DNA of 64,000 nt, taken from the NCBI GenBank assembly GCA_910574455.1, contig CAJSYZ010000005.1, positions 4,402,001-4,466,000 of the forward strand, in the 5' to 3' direction. Each line of letters starts with the position of its first letter. The stretch's first letter is position 1. Of this stretch, positions 34,384 through 46,688 are shown piece by piece. Made by a program: the position numbers and the translations under genes. This stretch comes from Trichaptum fuscoviolaceum (taxonomy: Eukaryota; Basidiomycota; Agaricomycetes; Hymenochaetales; Trichaptaceae). Under the pieces are notes generated by a model. That model was not told the DNA's origin. It saw nothing but the letters and a program-made list of their open reading frames with translations, and did not search any database.

Positions 34384-36157
34384 TCAAATGTGCGGTATGA
34401 ATTTTGTCCAAACAACTGTATCGAACGCGGAGGCAGGGAGGCGACGAAGGGACAGGAGGGCGAGAACGAGGAGGGAAAGGCGGGCGACTGTATATATAAT
34501 GGCAGGAAGTGTTTCCACGGTTTTCTTTATGCGCGTCCAGTAGATATGCTCAAGACTTCCGGGCCACCACTTACGCCAGTTATCAAAAACAAAACGTGTG
34601 TAGACAGGAGCAGCTACGATAATGAGAAGACAGAGGCCTACGATGGTCAGAGAAGCCGTCCGCCAAAGGATCTGCTCGACCTGCAAAGGGAACTCGAAGT
34701 GCCATGCAGCACAGTGGATCGACCCAAATGCGGCGCCTGCTAAGGCAGAGAAGATCAAAAGCGGCCTCGTTTCGGCAGACTCGCTGTAGAACATCATCGT
34801 CATGATCCACCGCATGCCATACTCATCGAAGAGCAGATCGAGCGCCGGTTTGTTGTGCATTTTGTCCTTGGCATCGCTATACCCTTCCAGTTCAACGATC
34901 CAGCCAGGTTGAAGGATCTGCTTCATTGGGAGGAACATGAGCAGGTACGGCAAGTAGAACAGCTTCGTGATGACAAGTTTGCAGGTCGTCCAAATCGAGT
35001 TGATGGCTCGGCGAAAGCGCGATCTCGTCGCCGGAGAAACTGAGCTTTGCAAAAGTTCGACATCGGGATTAACACCCTTCTGCGTCCGGTGGCATATCGC
35101 TTTCAGAAGCCACTCTGGAATGGACGCTAGTGCTGAAAGCATTGCCTGCATGAAGTTTTGGAGATAATCCCTCAGCCGGAACGAGTATCCGGAGAATTTC
35201 CAGCTCTCCGCACTGCATTCCTTCGCCGACTCGTTCTTGCCATCTTTAGCCATCCTCGCCTTCTCTAACTTACTCTCCAACCCCTTCGTGCGGATGACGA
35301 TCGGACATCGGACATCGAGCGGCTTGTTCCACCAGAAAAGATACATGATGCTGTTGAGTCCGGCCAACGCAGCCGTCGTAAGCTCGATCTCCGTGATCGT
35401 CAAGTGCTGGTGTGCGCGGGCGATGAGCTGGATTATGATCCACGTAATCTGCAGTAGAGCGACTCCTTTCGAGAGAGCATCGCCTTTGCTTCGGTCTTCG
35501 ATTTCTTTCGCTGTCGTATCCGGAAAGTCGATCAGTTGCTTCTCCAATAGTTCCTTAAGATCGGAGAAAGCGAGGACGCTTTCCTGCCCCACGACACACT
35601 CCTTCACTGTTTTATAGCGGAAATCGTATATGGTATAAAAGTCATCGTCCTCTATGTAGTTCACTTTGAAGCCTCCCATCTGCAAGAAATGCGCTTGTGT
35701 CATTGTCCATGGCACACCTACAGAACTGTTCAACTAAATTTATTCCGATCTTGAGAACGAATAGAATAATACATGATTTCGGACGAGCTTTATTTATCGT
35801 CTCCCTTATCATCACGGCGCCTCGCCACTGCTTGAATGCCCACAGGATCATTACCTCCGGCGCGAGCAGGGCCAGACACATGAGGAAGATCCTACGTTTC
35901 AGTAGCATCCAGTTACTCTCCTCGAGCCACGGTACGTTCGGGTGCACAGATATCCATGTCACCGCAAACGTCGTCGCAAGACAGCTCCAGACGATGTCCC
36001 AAACGGAGCGACCGGGGCAAGAACAGTCGTTCGAGCAGTCGTCTCGCGTGAAGATCGGCGCATCGTAGGCCAGCGGGTCGGCGAAGGACGGGTCGACGGG
36101 TACAGCACTCGTGCCATAGTGTCGGGCGAGAAACAAGTATGCAAGAATGAGGAGCAT
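34384..36157 (-). CDS. Multi-pass membrane protein, copy 3 (U3)
   Basis: Exons 36157-35773 and 35717-34384 with a 55-nt intron encode 572 residues. The signal peptide is MLLILAYLFLARHYGTSAVP; the Cys-rich lumenal motif reads DDCSNDCSCPGRSVWDI (Asp replaces Glu seen in copies 1 and 2). The core DRSKGDALSKG and both WW.KPLDVRCPIV helices are unchanged. The three variable segments differ from all other copies: EDDDFYTIYDFRYKTVKECV after NYI, ILQPGWIVELEGYSDAKDK after FLPM, and RKWWPGSLEHIYWTRIKK near the C-terminus. WTMTQAHF replaces WTMTHAHF. The copy is intact and the location is presumably a cellular membrane; function unknown. Confidence 0.87.
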
Positions 36158-36316
36158 GGTGCGGGATGGCAGGCAAGGGACAAGATTTGAAGAGACGACG
36201 AGTGCGTGTATATATAGCGTGAACGAGGCCAACAGCGTGTTCACTCACCGAACACGATACCACAGCACTTCCACTCATACCGCCCATCAACACAGCAACC
36301 ATCGATTATCTCAGCG

Positions 36317-36794
36317 CTAATCAGAGTTCAGCAAACGCACAGTTGTTCTTATTCGTGCGTGATGTTGAAGGAGATTATTCGCATTTGGCTCTCCTGTATA
36401 GTCGAAGATGGCCAGAGACAGTGTGGTTGACGTACATGTGAATGTAGAGACAAGTACGACAAGTGGGTAGGTGAGGTGCCCTAGAATGTCAGAGGCCGTG
36501 TATTCTGTCCTCATGTTTGAGGCGACGAAGAGCTTCCCAGCAATTCATTCAGATTCTAAACTTATCAGGTTGATTACTACTTTCCAAAAGTGCATATGAA
36601 ACGAATGCAAAGAGGGCTCACTCCAAACGTAATCACAACGCCACTGGAGCCCAGGAGATGAGGACGACAAGTAAGCACGACTATATATCGTGGACGTGCG
36701 TGTTGGCTCACCAAATACAACGCATTAACACGTTCCGCTCATACCGCCCGCCAGTCGTATTCACCTCAACAGGTTGACGCTGAGCCATCCCCAT
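36317..36794 (-). CDS. Small membrane protein, copy 3 (U3)
   Basis: Three exons (36794-36712, 36643-36622, 36532-36317) have exactly the exon lengths and phases of copy 1 for the first two exons and give 106 residues, starting MGMAQRQPVEVNTTGGRYER. The 22-nt exon 2 encodes CGVVITFG against CNVVITFG in copy 1, with synonymous changes at third positions. The membrane segment reads LGHLTYPLVVLVSTFTCTST. The C-terminus ends VRLLNSD, ten codons shorter than copy 1. Preserved micro-exon, phases and splice sites make this the strongest evidence that the small gene is real. Confidence 0.6.
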
Positions 36795-38437
36795 AACGCA
36801 CTAAAAGGCCGTCCTCAATCGTGGCGATGGCGGCAATACGAACCATCCTTGGCTTCTCAGTTCCCTGCCCGAGGTGAGAGCACTCACGGTCTAGTCAGAA
36901 GCTGATGCACTACGAGGTGAAGGGAGCGGGAGAAATGATCGAGAAGGTCAGCTGCATCGCGTTTGCGTTCATGAAGACCTTTTGAGTATGCTCTAAGGTT
37001 ATAACAGGAATGATCAGTACTTGGTTGTGCGACTTCCAGTGGACGAAAGGAAAGCCGACTTACCTGCACTTACAAGAAACGTTGAACCAACGATGCAAGT
37101 ACGGTGTTTGGAGAAAGTGGAAGTACTAAGTAGCTTAGGAGGGTCTTGGCTCCTGTTTACACCGGACGCCCAGACTCGTTGAGGTTGACACGCAACATAT
37201 GGAGTAGAGCAGGTGGAAGAGTGATTGCTGACTTGGATGCGGTGGATGCGATGTAAGATGAAGATGAAGGATGAAGGAGGCGGCGTGGGAAGCGCTTTCA
37301 TTCAAGTTATCACCGGGCATTCTATTTCCGAGTTTCAAAGTTGCGGATGGCACAACCTACCGCGACCATCGTCGACGTACTTTCTCCTCTGGTGTACGCT
37401 TTGTTCTCTGTTACCCAATCTCAAAGCATCCGAGATCTCAGTTTTCAGAAATACTGCAGCTTTTCTCTATCGTCCTATCGTGCTGGTCTTCAGACCGATC
37501 TTTGCGTCGATGAACCACGTGGCAAGCGTATCAGATTGGAAGGAAGCTCAAGCTCGTGGACTGTAGTAGTACCTCATAAAAGAGGATAAGCTTGGTTCAA
37601 CTTAGTACACATTCAAGAGAAGCATTTTGTTGACTCACATCGTGTAATCAAGCCCAAGGGCCGCCTGAGGTGAGAAATCCATATTTCTTGATCTTGCACT
37701 TGCTAAACTTGTGTCTGCGTCGTTTCGGTGCGAAAACGCCAATAGATGCCCAGGCTTACCGCTTCATGCATCGCGTGAATGAAACCCAAGGCTGTCGCGG
37801 TAAAGAAGGGAAGAAGAGAAGTTATTGAAAGAACAAGCAGATAGGTGAGCGATCGAGTACAACTTTAGATATGTCAGGTCGATCGCAGATTCGTCTTGGC
37901 CTCTCTTCGAAACCTCTTGATGTTGATTTTCTTCTGGTTCCAGGGAATCTCCATATTTCAATGCCACTTAGCTGGAACAAGTCTGCGCTGATACATAAAG
38001 GTCTTGTGCCAATGCTTGCTTGTCTGGGAAAGGGTGCTTGGAGTCGGATAATCCCTCATGAGCGCAATGGCTCTCATAAAGCACAAGACCCACGCACTCT
38101 TCTAATATTTGCTACAAATCTTCGCGCGGCGGTGTCGTTCGACATGATCTTGTTGTCCCTTGCTTTCAGTCTATACCATCAGCTTGGCGAAGTGAAGCCC
38201 AAGTGCATGGCTGGAAATTAAAATGGATTCACTCCGGTTTTTGGATTATGATTCGGATTGCAGTAAAGTCGTCTTAGCGACGGACATGTAGGCCATCCCC
38301 GTCGGCCACTCGGGAGGCCTTCAGAAACGTCGACTCGTAGGCGTACAGTCAAGTGCTTCGAGTAGAGCTCGGCATTTCCGACCAAGAACAACGTGTAGCT
38401 TGGTCTGGCCACTTATCTAACTCCTGCTGAAGACCAG
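36795..38437. other. U3 divergent region, shortened by deletion
   Basis: Corresponds to the U1 and U2 divergent regions but with larger divergence, and with a deletion that joins sequence equivalent to about 21895 in U1 directly to sequence equivalent to about 22990. This removes the zinc-finger promoter block and the first three exons of that gene. No intact gene is seen. Confidence 0.5.
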
Positions 38438-39355
38438 CAGCCTTCCCTACCCACACCATCGCGGACTCCACGCAGCCTCGCACCCTACCTGAATCTATCT
38501 GCGAATCATGCGGCTGTTTTCTACGATGTATCAACCGCTCAACAGGCATGGACTACGGAATATCCAACTCCAGCGCCTACCTCGGAAAATATTGCAGTCT
38601 CAGCTGGTTATGGTACTTCCAACCTCCACCACTCGCAGCTCCAGACGCCCTCATCAAGCGCTCACAGTCTCGCCTCTTTGCCTGTCGATTCTCCCTCGTT
38701 TCCTGCAGTCCGTCCCAAATATACTGGTAGGGGCCAAGGTCCGGGTCAAAACTATTCTGGAACCGCAGTGCAAGTCACGGCGCCATTCATGAGCGATCCC
38801 TATCCGTACCCGCAGTCTGTCGCGTACGGCCCATCGCAAGCGGGACCAAGCACCTTGCCCGCCCCTACACTTCAACAGACGCCCCCCTTTGCGCAAGGCG
38901 TAGTGTCCCGGAAGAGGGGCACGGAAACGCGAGATACCACATCGCTACCTGCACCAGCTGCAAAGAAGAAGGGCGGCAATGGGAAGGGACCAGGGCGTAT
39001 CCCGAATCCCAAGGACTTCAAATGTACCATAGCTGGCTGCGATGCTGCGTATGAATCTGAAGGATCCCGAGACAGACATGTAAAGAGTCACGATCGTACT
39101 AGTCGACTCATTTGTCCCAATGCAAAATGTACAAAGCCGGGAAAAGGGGGACCGTCAACATTTCGAGACATGTCGGATCTTGTTCGCCATGTATATGAAT
39201 CCAATTCTGAATGCTGGGCCGCAGCGCCTGAGCTGCCCGTAGAATGGCCGCAGGATAACAAGAAAGCAGTGAAAAGCACATTGCTGAAGTTGAGTGTGGG
39301 AAGGAAACGGGGACTTAAACTGCAGGCAGCAGTCACAGCTTTTGAGCTAGAGTAA
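38438..39355 (+). pseudogene. C2H2 zinc-finger protein C (U3), 5' exons deleted
   Basis: Only the last exon remains: 306 codons, fully open after an intact CTAAC branch-like site and CCAG acceptor. It preserves the best finger region of the array: C2H2 finger CTIAGCDAAYESEGSRDRH plus VKSH, and a second segment ICPNAKC...DMSDLVRHVY with all potential ligands. The promoter and exons 1-3 are missing because of the deletion described for the region upstream. Unless a new upstream exon is used it cannot be expressed normally. An intact last exon suggests the deletion is recent or that a fusion transcript is still under selection. Confidence 0.75.
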
Positions 39356-39647
39356 TGATGGATGTTGTTACATCACGGAGGTAGGTACTTTATTGCACTA
39401 GAATTGTACTGCATTGTGTATTATGTATAGACACGCATGACGGGAGACATTGGCTATACACTTTAGACTATGGTCAGGGTACATGAAGTACCCATGAGAT
39501 GTAAGGCATTTAGCAAACAAAGTCTGTGTTCATTTTCTCGGGATTGTGATGATGAGCCAGATATAGCACTATACATGTACAGTGGCAATAATCTTCGTCT
39601 ATGCTGCTGTCTCCGGAGCTTTGAAGGTTGCAAAGGGTGTTTGGGGG

Positions 39648-41452
39648 GGGCAACTAGATTTTAACATACAGATTACCCAGTCTCCTACCCAAACCCTCCC
39701 ACGGTTCGGAAGAGGCCGAGGCCTCAGGGTCCAGGTAAAGTTGAGGGGGACCCATTTCCTCCCGTAGGGAGGGTCTGGCTTATAACATTTTAGCCGAGGC
39801 CCGACCATCGTCAGGGTCCACCTCCCGCCCATTGTCTTCGTGGGAACATCGGCTTTTGGGAGCTTCGGTATGAACTCAAAGAACTTTGGTAAATGAGACT
39901 CAGTTGAATGCTTTCTAGCACTATTTATACAGACTAGAAATGAATATATATATCATGTAGCTGCTGCCAAAGTCCATAAAATTCAACAAAATGAATATTT
40001 TGTCAAAAAGCTGCCCAAGCGCACTGTTCCCACGAAAACAATGGGCGGGAGGTGGACCCTGACAATGGTCGGGCCTCGGCTAAAATGTTATAAGCCAGAC
40101 CCTCCCTACGGGAGGAAATGGGTCCCCCTCAACTTTACCTGGACCCTGAGGCCTCGGCCTCTTCCGAACCATGGGAGGGTTTGGGTAGGAGACTGCAGAT
40201 TACCGTGCTACCGCGCAGTACCGCGCAGTACCGCGGGAAATTACCGTGCAGTTCCGCGCGGTTCCGTCGATTTTACCGCGCACTTCAGCGCCATTACCGT
40301 CGATATTACCGCGCAGTACCTTCCACTTTACCGCGCAGCTAATTTAGACAGCTCCTTGTAAGTAGAGCAGAAATTAGAGAAATAAAACTTCATTTTCTTC
40401 AGGTTTGTGGACTCCTGTATAAGTCCCGGAAACGTAGCTCGAATGCCAGCTTGGACTACTGCGGATACGTCAATCAGGTTTTCCAACAAACGGAATTTAG
40501 GGAGCAACATCGAAGTTTATCTCACATTCAAAACACGAGATGCAAAGGAGTTCACATGCTGGGTGTTACTTCAGAACATAATGCACTTTCTCCCTAAGAC
40601 GGTCGACAATGCTCTCGTTGTTAGCGGTCCTGATATTGGGAGAATTCTTCTTGTTGAGAGAACGGAAAAAGGTAGAAAATGTAGGGATCCATGTATTCTT
40701 CTGCGAGAATCAGGTAGCGGACAAACAAAAAACTTGTGAAATATGGGTTGTCAGAAGTCACTAAAGTACAGAGACTATAACCTAAGTGTGTCAATATTGT
40801 GTGAGTGGCTATTCTCCTCATTGCTTTCATATGTATTCTGAATTTCTCTTGACTTAAATCTACTGCACGGAACTTTCAAACATTACCGCGCATCTACCGC
40901 AAATTCTCAGGCACAATTCAGGGTCGTGCAAGATTAACATGCAGTTCCGCGCCATTACCGTCGACTTTACCGCCCACTTCCGCGCCATTACCGTGCATTA
41001 CCGTTGATTTTACCATGCTACCGTTGGTTTTACCATGCCTACCATTGATTTTACCATGCCTACCGTTGATTTTACCATGACTTCCGCGCTATTTCACGAA
41101 CTTTACCGCTCTTCCATTCAATTACCGCGGACATTTACCGCGCCTACCATACAGATTACCGCCCTTCTTGTTTCTAACTGTATGCCTCTTTGACATGTTT
41201 TATTCCAGTAAATTCGGAATAATACTGAAAAAAATATTTCTTGTAGCATACACCCATGGAACCGTGTACGTATTTTTTTGTATTTTTAAAAGTTACAATA
41301 ACCCGTAGAACCCTCACCAAAGATGAGAGGGAGACGTGAGAAAGTGGAAGGAACTGCGCGGAAGTACTCGCGGTAATGCTCACTATGGGCGGTAAATCGA
41401 TCGATTTACCATTTACCGCGCGCGGAACCTGCATGTTAAAATCTGTAGGCCG
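39648..41452. mobile_element. 1.8-kb non-autonomous element with TTACCGCGC repeats
   Basis: The uninterrupted target is seen in the other units. The probable duplicated target is GTTTGGGGG (39639-39647 and 41453-41461). The ends share an inverted AGATTTTAACAT.CAG motif. Many TTACCGCGCA, ACCGTGCA and CCGTCGATTTTACC motifs crowd 40199-40345, 40870-41165 and 41350-41430, a typical subterminal repeat arrangement. A central part (40345-40860) has a plus-strand frame at 40407-40739 without a known domain. No transposase is seen. A smaller foldback element is nested near its left end. G-run length at the left junction makes the exact boundary uncertain by a few bases. Confidence 0.75.
39678..40195. 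mobile_element. 518-bp foldback element nested in the 1.8-kb element
   Basis: The ends CAGTCTCCTACCC and GGGTAGGAGACTG belong to inverted arms of about 165 bp around an AT-rich centre of about 185 bp. It is flanked by the 9-bp duplication CAGATTACC (39669-39677 and 40196-40204), which lies inside the host element's own end. The arms read as mirror-image frames (MGGRWTLTMVGPR) that are a by-product of the inverted repeat, not genes. Confidence 0.85.
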
Positions 41453-43175
41453 GTTTGGGGGCAAGAACAAAGTGAGGCAGCTCGGAGATAATTTGCTTGT
41501 TTAAAATAATTCCAATAGAATTCCTCACCATTCTGAAATGCTGCAGGTTCAAATTGCGGTCAGGTCTGGGGACGCGCTGCCGCCCATGACAAGTGTATCC
41601 GCCGACTCGGAGTGCCGAGGCTGCGATTGCCGTATCGTATCATGCCGGCGGTGTTCCCAGACTTGCCGGGCGGACGGCAGGTCGAGAGATCGGCCCCATA
41701 TTCCTGCCCCACGCATTACCACCATCTGTGGCTACTAGTAGTACCCTGTACTCGTGTCCGCGTATGTGTTGGTGCGTGTGCGAGGGTGTCCGTATGGGCG
41801 ATGGTGGATTATTCTTAGTTTGGCTGTTGCGTTCTGGGAAGTGAGCCTAAGTGACAGTGACATCACGGTGGGAAGACCGTGTAAGTGAAGTTAAAGAGTT
41901 GATCTTCTTCACATTAGATTCTCTTCTTTACTCCTTATCCTCTGTCACTCAAGCCATGACATGTACAATCTCCGCTTGGTAGAGACTCATCAGATCTAAT
42001 CCGGATGAATTCAAAATTGCAACCATTGCTTATGCATATGGCCGCCATGTGAATTAAAAAGAGCTCGTTTGGCCGTCTTCCGCCGACAATTCCGCGAAGA
42101 GCGAGCTCTGCAGAAACTGGGAAGAATGTAGCCAACACAGCATTTGGTGTGTGTGGCATTGAGTGTGAGTAGCTTCAAGATGCTCACTGCTGACTTGATA
42201 ACCGGATAGACCATCGGCAAGGACTGGTGAATTCAATAGCTCAAAACTGAATGATGGCGGACCGGCCGCAGCCCAAACTCGTCTTTATCTCGCCAAGTAA
42301 CAACGACATTCTTTCTTGGTCCATTCCTATGGAGTTGGACAAGAAACCGAGGATGGGCCTTGAAGGTCTCTGAGATGTCTCCGCTATTCCCTATTCAAGA
42401 AAGGAGCGGGACATTGCAGAACAACCATACCTACATATTTTATCTCTACGCTTTACCAAATCAATGAGAAATGAATCGAGGCTCTGAATATTGGCTTTCT
42501 ACTGCTTTTCTAACAGCGCAACGAGTTCAGAGTCTGATCTGGCTACTGCCACGTCGAGGTCTACTCACACCGGGCCTTTGGTAAATCAACGCAGCCCTCG
42601 TCAAACGTACTATCTTGAAGCAACCTTTCGCATGTCCTTTTTGTGTTGTGGTGCCGGCCGCTTCTCTGCACCTCTTTTTGCGCTCGTTGCGAGTCCCCTG
42701 GAATGGAAGGTTTTACATTACATTTGTTGCAGGTCCGTCGTCTATGTTCTCCTCAAGGGAAAGAATACACTGTTCATTGCCTTTATGTAGTTCGAAGATC
42801 TGGACTGTCCTGCAACGAGGACAAGACTCATTTATTATGCTTTCTGTGAATGGAATGTATAGTGTAAGTAAGTGGTTTGCAGATGTCCCGTAGAAGTTTG
42901 TGTTTATGATTGTGTGCGGTGAGCATACACGTACTTAGGGGTGTTGGAATCAAACCTTCACTCACATACGCAAAGTTTTATGAGCTGATACGATCCGTGC
43001 AGATGTTCTCGGAGTCGGTGGAGAGGTGCGACCTAAGAAGCCCATCTTCCTCGCAGCTGAAGGCGAAATATATAATGACTGTATATAGTTTGTACAAAAG
43101 TCTACACATAACAACCAGGCTCACAGAGGCCGGGAATGCGCCAAGACATGATGGGTATGTGGAAGACAGCAATAA

Positions 43176-44970
43176 TCAAATGTGCGGTATGAATTTTGTC
43201 CAAACAACTGTTTCGAACGCAGAGGAAGGAAGGCGACGAAGGGACAGGAGGGCGAGAATGAGGAGGGAAAGGCGGGCGACTGGATATATAATGGCAGGAG
43301 CTATTTCTACGGTTTTCTTAATGCTCGTCCAGAATATATCCCCGGGACTTCCGGTTTTACAGTTTAGCCATTTATCAAGGATAAAACGTGTATAGACAGG
43401 AGAAATTACGATGATGAGAAGACACAGGCCTACGATGGTTAGAGAAGCCGTCCGCCACAGAATCCGCTCGACCTGCGAAGGGAACTCGAAGTGCCATGCA
43501 GCACAGTGGATCGACCCAAATGCGGCACCTGCTAAGGCAGAGAAGATCACAAGCGGCCTCGTTTCGGCGTCTTCGCTGTAGAACATCATGGACATGATCC
43601 AGTGCATGTCACCCTCATTGAAGAGCAGCTCGAGCGCTGGTTTGTTGTGCATTTTGTCCTTGGCATCGCTATAGCTTTCTAGGTCAACGTGCCAGCCAGG
43701 GTTAAGGATCTGCTGCATCGGGAGGAACATGAGCAGGTACGGCAAGTAAAACAGCTTCGTGATAACAAGTTTGCAGGTCGTCCAAATCAAGTCGATGGCT
43801 CGGCGAACGTGCGATGTCGGCGCCGGAGAACCTGAGCTTTGTATAGGTCCGACCTCGAGATTAGCATCCTTCTGCCTTCGGTGGCATATCTGATGACGTA
43901 GAGTGCGGATCGTCTTCAGAAGCCACATGGAAAGGGATTGTAGATGCGTTGTTAGTGCCGGGATAATTAACCGTGCGGATCCTCGGAGATAATCTCTCAA
44001 CCGGAACCAATTCCAGCGGGGAAATGACCAACTCTCTCCTTCGTTCTGCGACTCACTCCTAGCCTTCCTTGCCTCTACAAGCCGCCTTTCCAACTCCTTC
44101 GTGCGGATGACAATCGGACATCGGACATCGAGCGGCTTGCTCCACCAGAAGAGATACATGATGCTGTTCAGTCCGGCCAACGCAGCCGTCGTAAGCTCGA
44201 TCTCAGTGATCGTCAAGTGCTGGTGTGCGCGTGCGATGAGCTGGATAATGAACCACGTAATTTGCAGTAAAGCGACTCCTTTCGAGAGAGCATCACCTTT
44301 GCTTCGGTCTTCGATTTCTTTCGCTGTCGTATCAGGGAAGTCGATCAGTTGCTTCTCCAGTAGTTCCTGAAAAACGTCGAAACGAAGGACGCTTTCCTGC
44401 ACAACGATCCCCTCCTTCTCTGTCTTATAGCGGAATTCATCCCAAGTGTCGAAGTCGTCGCCCTTTATATAATTCACTTTGAAGCCTCCCATCTGCAAAA
44501 AATGCGCATGTGTCATTGTCCATTCCACACCTATAAAAATTGTTCAACTGAAATTATTACAAGCTGAAAACAAATAAAATAATACATGATTTCGGTCGTG
44601 CTTTGTTTATCGTCTCTCTTATCTTCACGGCGCCTCGCCACTGCTTGAATGCCCACAGGATCATCGCCTCCGGCGCGAGCAGGGCCAGGCACATGAGAAA
44701 AATCCGACGCTTCAGAAGCGACCAGCTACTCTCCTCGAGCCACGGTACGTTCGGGTGCACAGATACCCATGTAACAGCAAACGTCGTCGCCAGACAGCTC
44801 CATACGATGTCCCAAACGGAACGACCGGGGCAAGAACAGTCGTTCGAGCATTCGTCTCGCGGGAAGATCGGCGCATCATAGGCCAGCGGGGAGGCGAAGG
44901 ACGGGGCGACGGGTACAGCGCTCGTGCCGTAGCGCTGGGAGAGAAACAAGAACACGAGAATGAGGAGCAT
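43176..44970 (-). CDS. Multi-pass membrane protein, copy 4 (U4)
   Basis: Exons 44970-44586 and 44530-43176 with the conserved 55-nt intron encode 579 residues. Signal peptide MLLILVFLFLSQRYGTSAVP; Cys motif DECSNDCSCPGRSVWDI. Core motifs are intact. Compared with copies 1 and 3 the charged central stretch is longer (it contains HQICHRRQKDANLEVGPIQS, shared with copy 5), and the variable segments read KGDDFDTWDEFRYKTEKEGI, ILNPGWHVDLESYSDAKDK and LNCKTGSPGDIFWTSIKK. Tyr is replaced by Phe in IFWTS. The gene is intact even though its unit has received large insertions on both sides. Confidence 0.87.
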
Positions 44971-45118
44971 GGTACGAAATGGCAGGCAGCGGTCAAGGTC
45001 TGAAGAGACGACAAGTGCGTGCCTATATAGCGTGAACGAGGCCAACAGCGTGTTTACTCACCAATGCTATGCTCAGGCACTTCCATTCATACCGCCCATC
45101 AACACAGCACCCATCGAT

Positions 45119-45357
45119 TCATCTTGGCGCTAATCGCAACGCACGGTTGCCCTTATTCCTCCGCGAAGTTGAAAGTGCACATCTAGCTCGTCCTTCACAT
45201 ATTGGCTCTCCAGTATACACGAAGATGGTCAGAGCCAGTGTGGTTGGCGTACGTATCCGCGCAAGGACAAGCGGGATGAATGAGTAGGTGAGGCGCCCGA
45301 GGATAGCAGAGGCCGTGTGCACAGGTTCTGTCCTCATGTTTATGGTGATGAAGAGCT
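45119..45357 (-). CDS. Small membrane protein, copy 4 (U4), divergent
   Basis: The last exon is open from LFITINMRTEPVHTASAILG through RLTYSFIPLVLARIRTPTTL to a stop at 45119, but the helix is more polar than in other copies and the C-terminus differs entirely (ends NKGNRALRLAPR). Upstream exons can only be guessed near 45430-45470, where a GGTGAGCC donor survives. This copy is probably drifting; whether it is made is unclear. Confidence 0.35.
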
Positions 45358-45727
45358 TCTCAGCGATTTAGTTCTGCTCTAAGCATATCAATAGGGGGAT
45401 TATTAGATGCCAAAAAGCATATGAGACGAAGGCAAAGAAGGCTCACCAGCGAAACCGATAAGACAACAGGTGGGTCGCAGATATGATGACGCACGAGTGG
45501 GCCTCAGATGTTGATTACACTACATAGTCTTCCACTCATAGTTCCCACCCGCACAATCCCTCCAATCGATCATCCTGTCCAGCTCGGGCTCATATTACCT
45601 TTGTATTGAACGTAAGGATACCAGTGGTCGTGGCAGTCCAGTAAAAGATATCGGACGCGCTTTTGAAAACTGCAAAGAGAAGAAAGTGGTGGCGTGGAAA
45701 CTTGAACTTGAATGGAGCGTGCTCTGG
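45358..45727. other. U4 divergent region left of the 10.5-kb insertion
   Basis: Remnant of the divergent region of U4, strongly diverged from U1-U3. It ends with the target-site copy GTGCTCTGG (45719-45727). Nothing else can be assigned. Confidence 0.4.
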
Positions 45728-45860
45728 CAACCTCGTTCCCAGGGGTCGCCTGACGGGCTCCCCCCCACTGGCATTAGTAATAATCTCCTAATTAAGTGTT
45801 TGTACACACAAGACATAACTTAACGGAATTGGAAGGGGAGCCGTCAGGCGACCCCTGGAA
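45728..45860. repeat. Left terminal inverted repeat, outer part
   Basis: Outer 133 bp of the left 315-bp repeat. It contains a self-complementary module at 45740-45857 with arms CAGGGGTCGCCTGACGG and its complement around an AT-rich loop. The same module occupies 56069-56186 in the right repeat. It could be an integral cruciform-forming end or an old hairpin insertion copied to both ends. Confidence 0.85.
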
Positions 45861-45919
45861 CATCCTCCTTCCCAGGGTATCCCTGGCCCCTCGGGCTCAC
45901 GCGCCAAGTAGTTACTAAA

Positions 45920-46315
45920 TTATATAGCGCTGTCTGAGCCAGCTTGTCCCCGCCACGAATGGAAAGCCTTGATTAGATCGATCCTGCACACAATCTCACC
46001 AGTCCCAGAAGACGACGAAACTGCTTTCACAAGCACCTCACCATGCCATGCTTGAACTGGCCATGATCCAGCACCCTTCGTTGCTAGACTGCTCCTTTCC
46101 TTGAAGTTCATGTACACCCACTCATTCGTCCGCCCCTCCAACACAGCGTACACATTTGAGTCTGTAGCCCATGCGAAGGAAGAGCCGTTGCTGAACACCT
46201 TGTTTGCCGGGCCAGCGCAGTGACTCTCTGTCTCCGACCACCACGGAGATGAAGCACCCGTTGGGAGAGTGTTAAAGAACATTGGGAAAATCTCCGCCGT
46301 ACTGAGTTCTCGCAC
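45920..46315 (-). pseudogene. SEC27 (coatomer beta-prime) fragment
   Basis: A frame of about 130 codons matches the middle of coatomer beta-prime (COPB2/Sec27): SSFAWATDSNVYAVLEGRTN, then VYMNFKERSSL, TKGAGSWPV..WHG and GEIVCRIDL. In the family this is the WD-repeat region with the pattern YAVLE...V...NFKE...KGAGSW...LHGG...SG.IVR.ID. Only this part is present, starting 59 bp inside the Pack-type element, with no natural start or end. The stretch between WHG and GEIV has lost the usual GFV.FWDWE motif. It is a captured fragment, not a working coatomer gene. A start-less or chimeric transcript is possible. Confidence 0.68.
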
Positions 46316-46688
46316 ACATCAGGGAATCTTCTTTTTCGCTTAGTACGGCTACTTAAAGTTACTTAAATGGTCTGATATTTCCCGAAGCCCTGGAAAGTAA
46401 AACATTACTGATTTACTGATTTCAGGCATGTGGTTTCATTATTCAGGAAGGGCCTTACTGAAATCAGTGTCGTCAACTTAAATCAGTGCTCTCAGTGCTC
46501 TCAGTGCTTCAGCAATCAGACATTCAGGTTATTTTAATCAGTGTATAAGGAAGTCATAAGGACAAAGTAAGTACAATTATACATGATATAATAAGATAAA
46601 ATACACATGATCAAAATGGTTCATCATGTGAAGGAATCAAAGGAAAGTCGGTACCAAACAAATAAGGAGGCAAAGCAGTGAACTTTCC
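46316..46688. other. Non-coding stretch between captured fragments
   Basis: AT-rich sequence with short repeats of TCAGTGCT and AAATCAGTG (about 46440-46545). I see no gene. Confidence 0.5.

Larger units (their letters stand above)
39356..43175. other. U4 spacer interrupted by a 1.8-kb insertion
   Basis: Bases 39356-39647 and 41453-43175 match the spacers of the other units; 39648-41452 is the inserted element described separately. The insertion splits the block exactly at the TTTGGGGGCAAGAAC stretch that precedes the intron-like sequence in other units. No gene is assigned. Confidence 0.5.

Noticed and set aside
39599..40361. Paired frames starting MGGRWTLTMVGPR
   Set aside because: They lie in the two arms of the 518-bp foldback element and are by-products of the inverted repeat.
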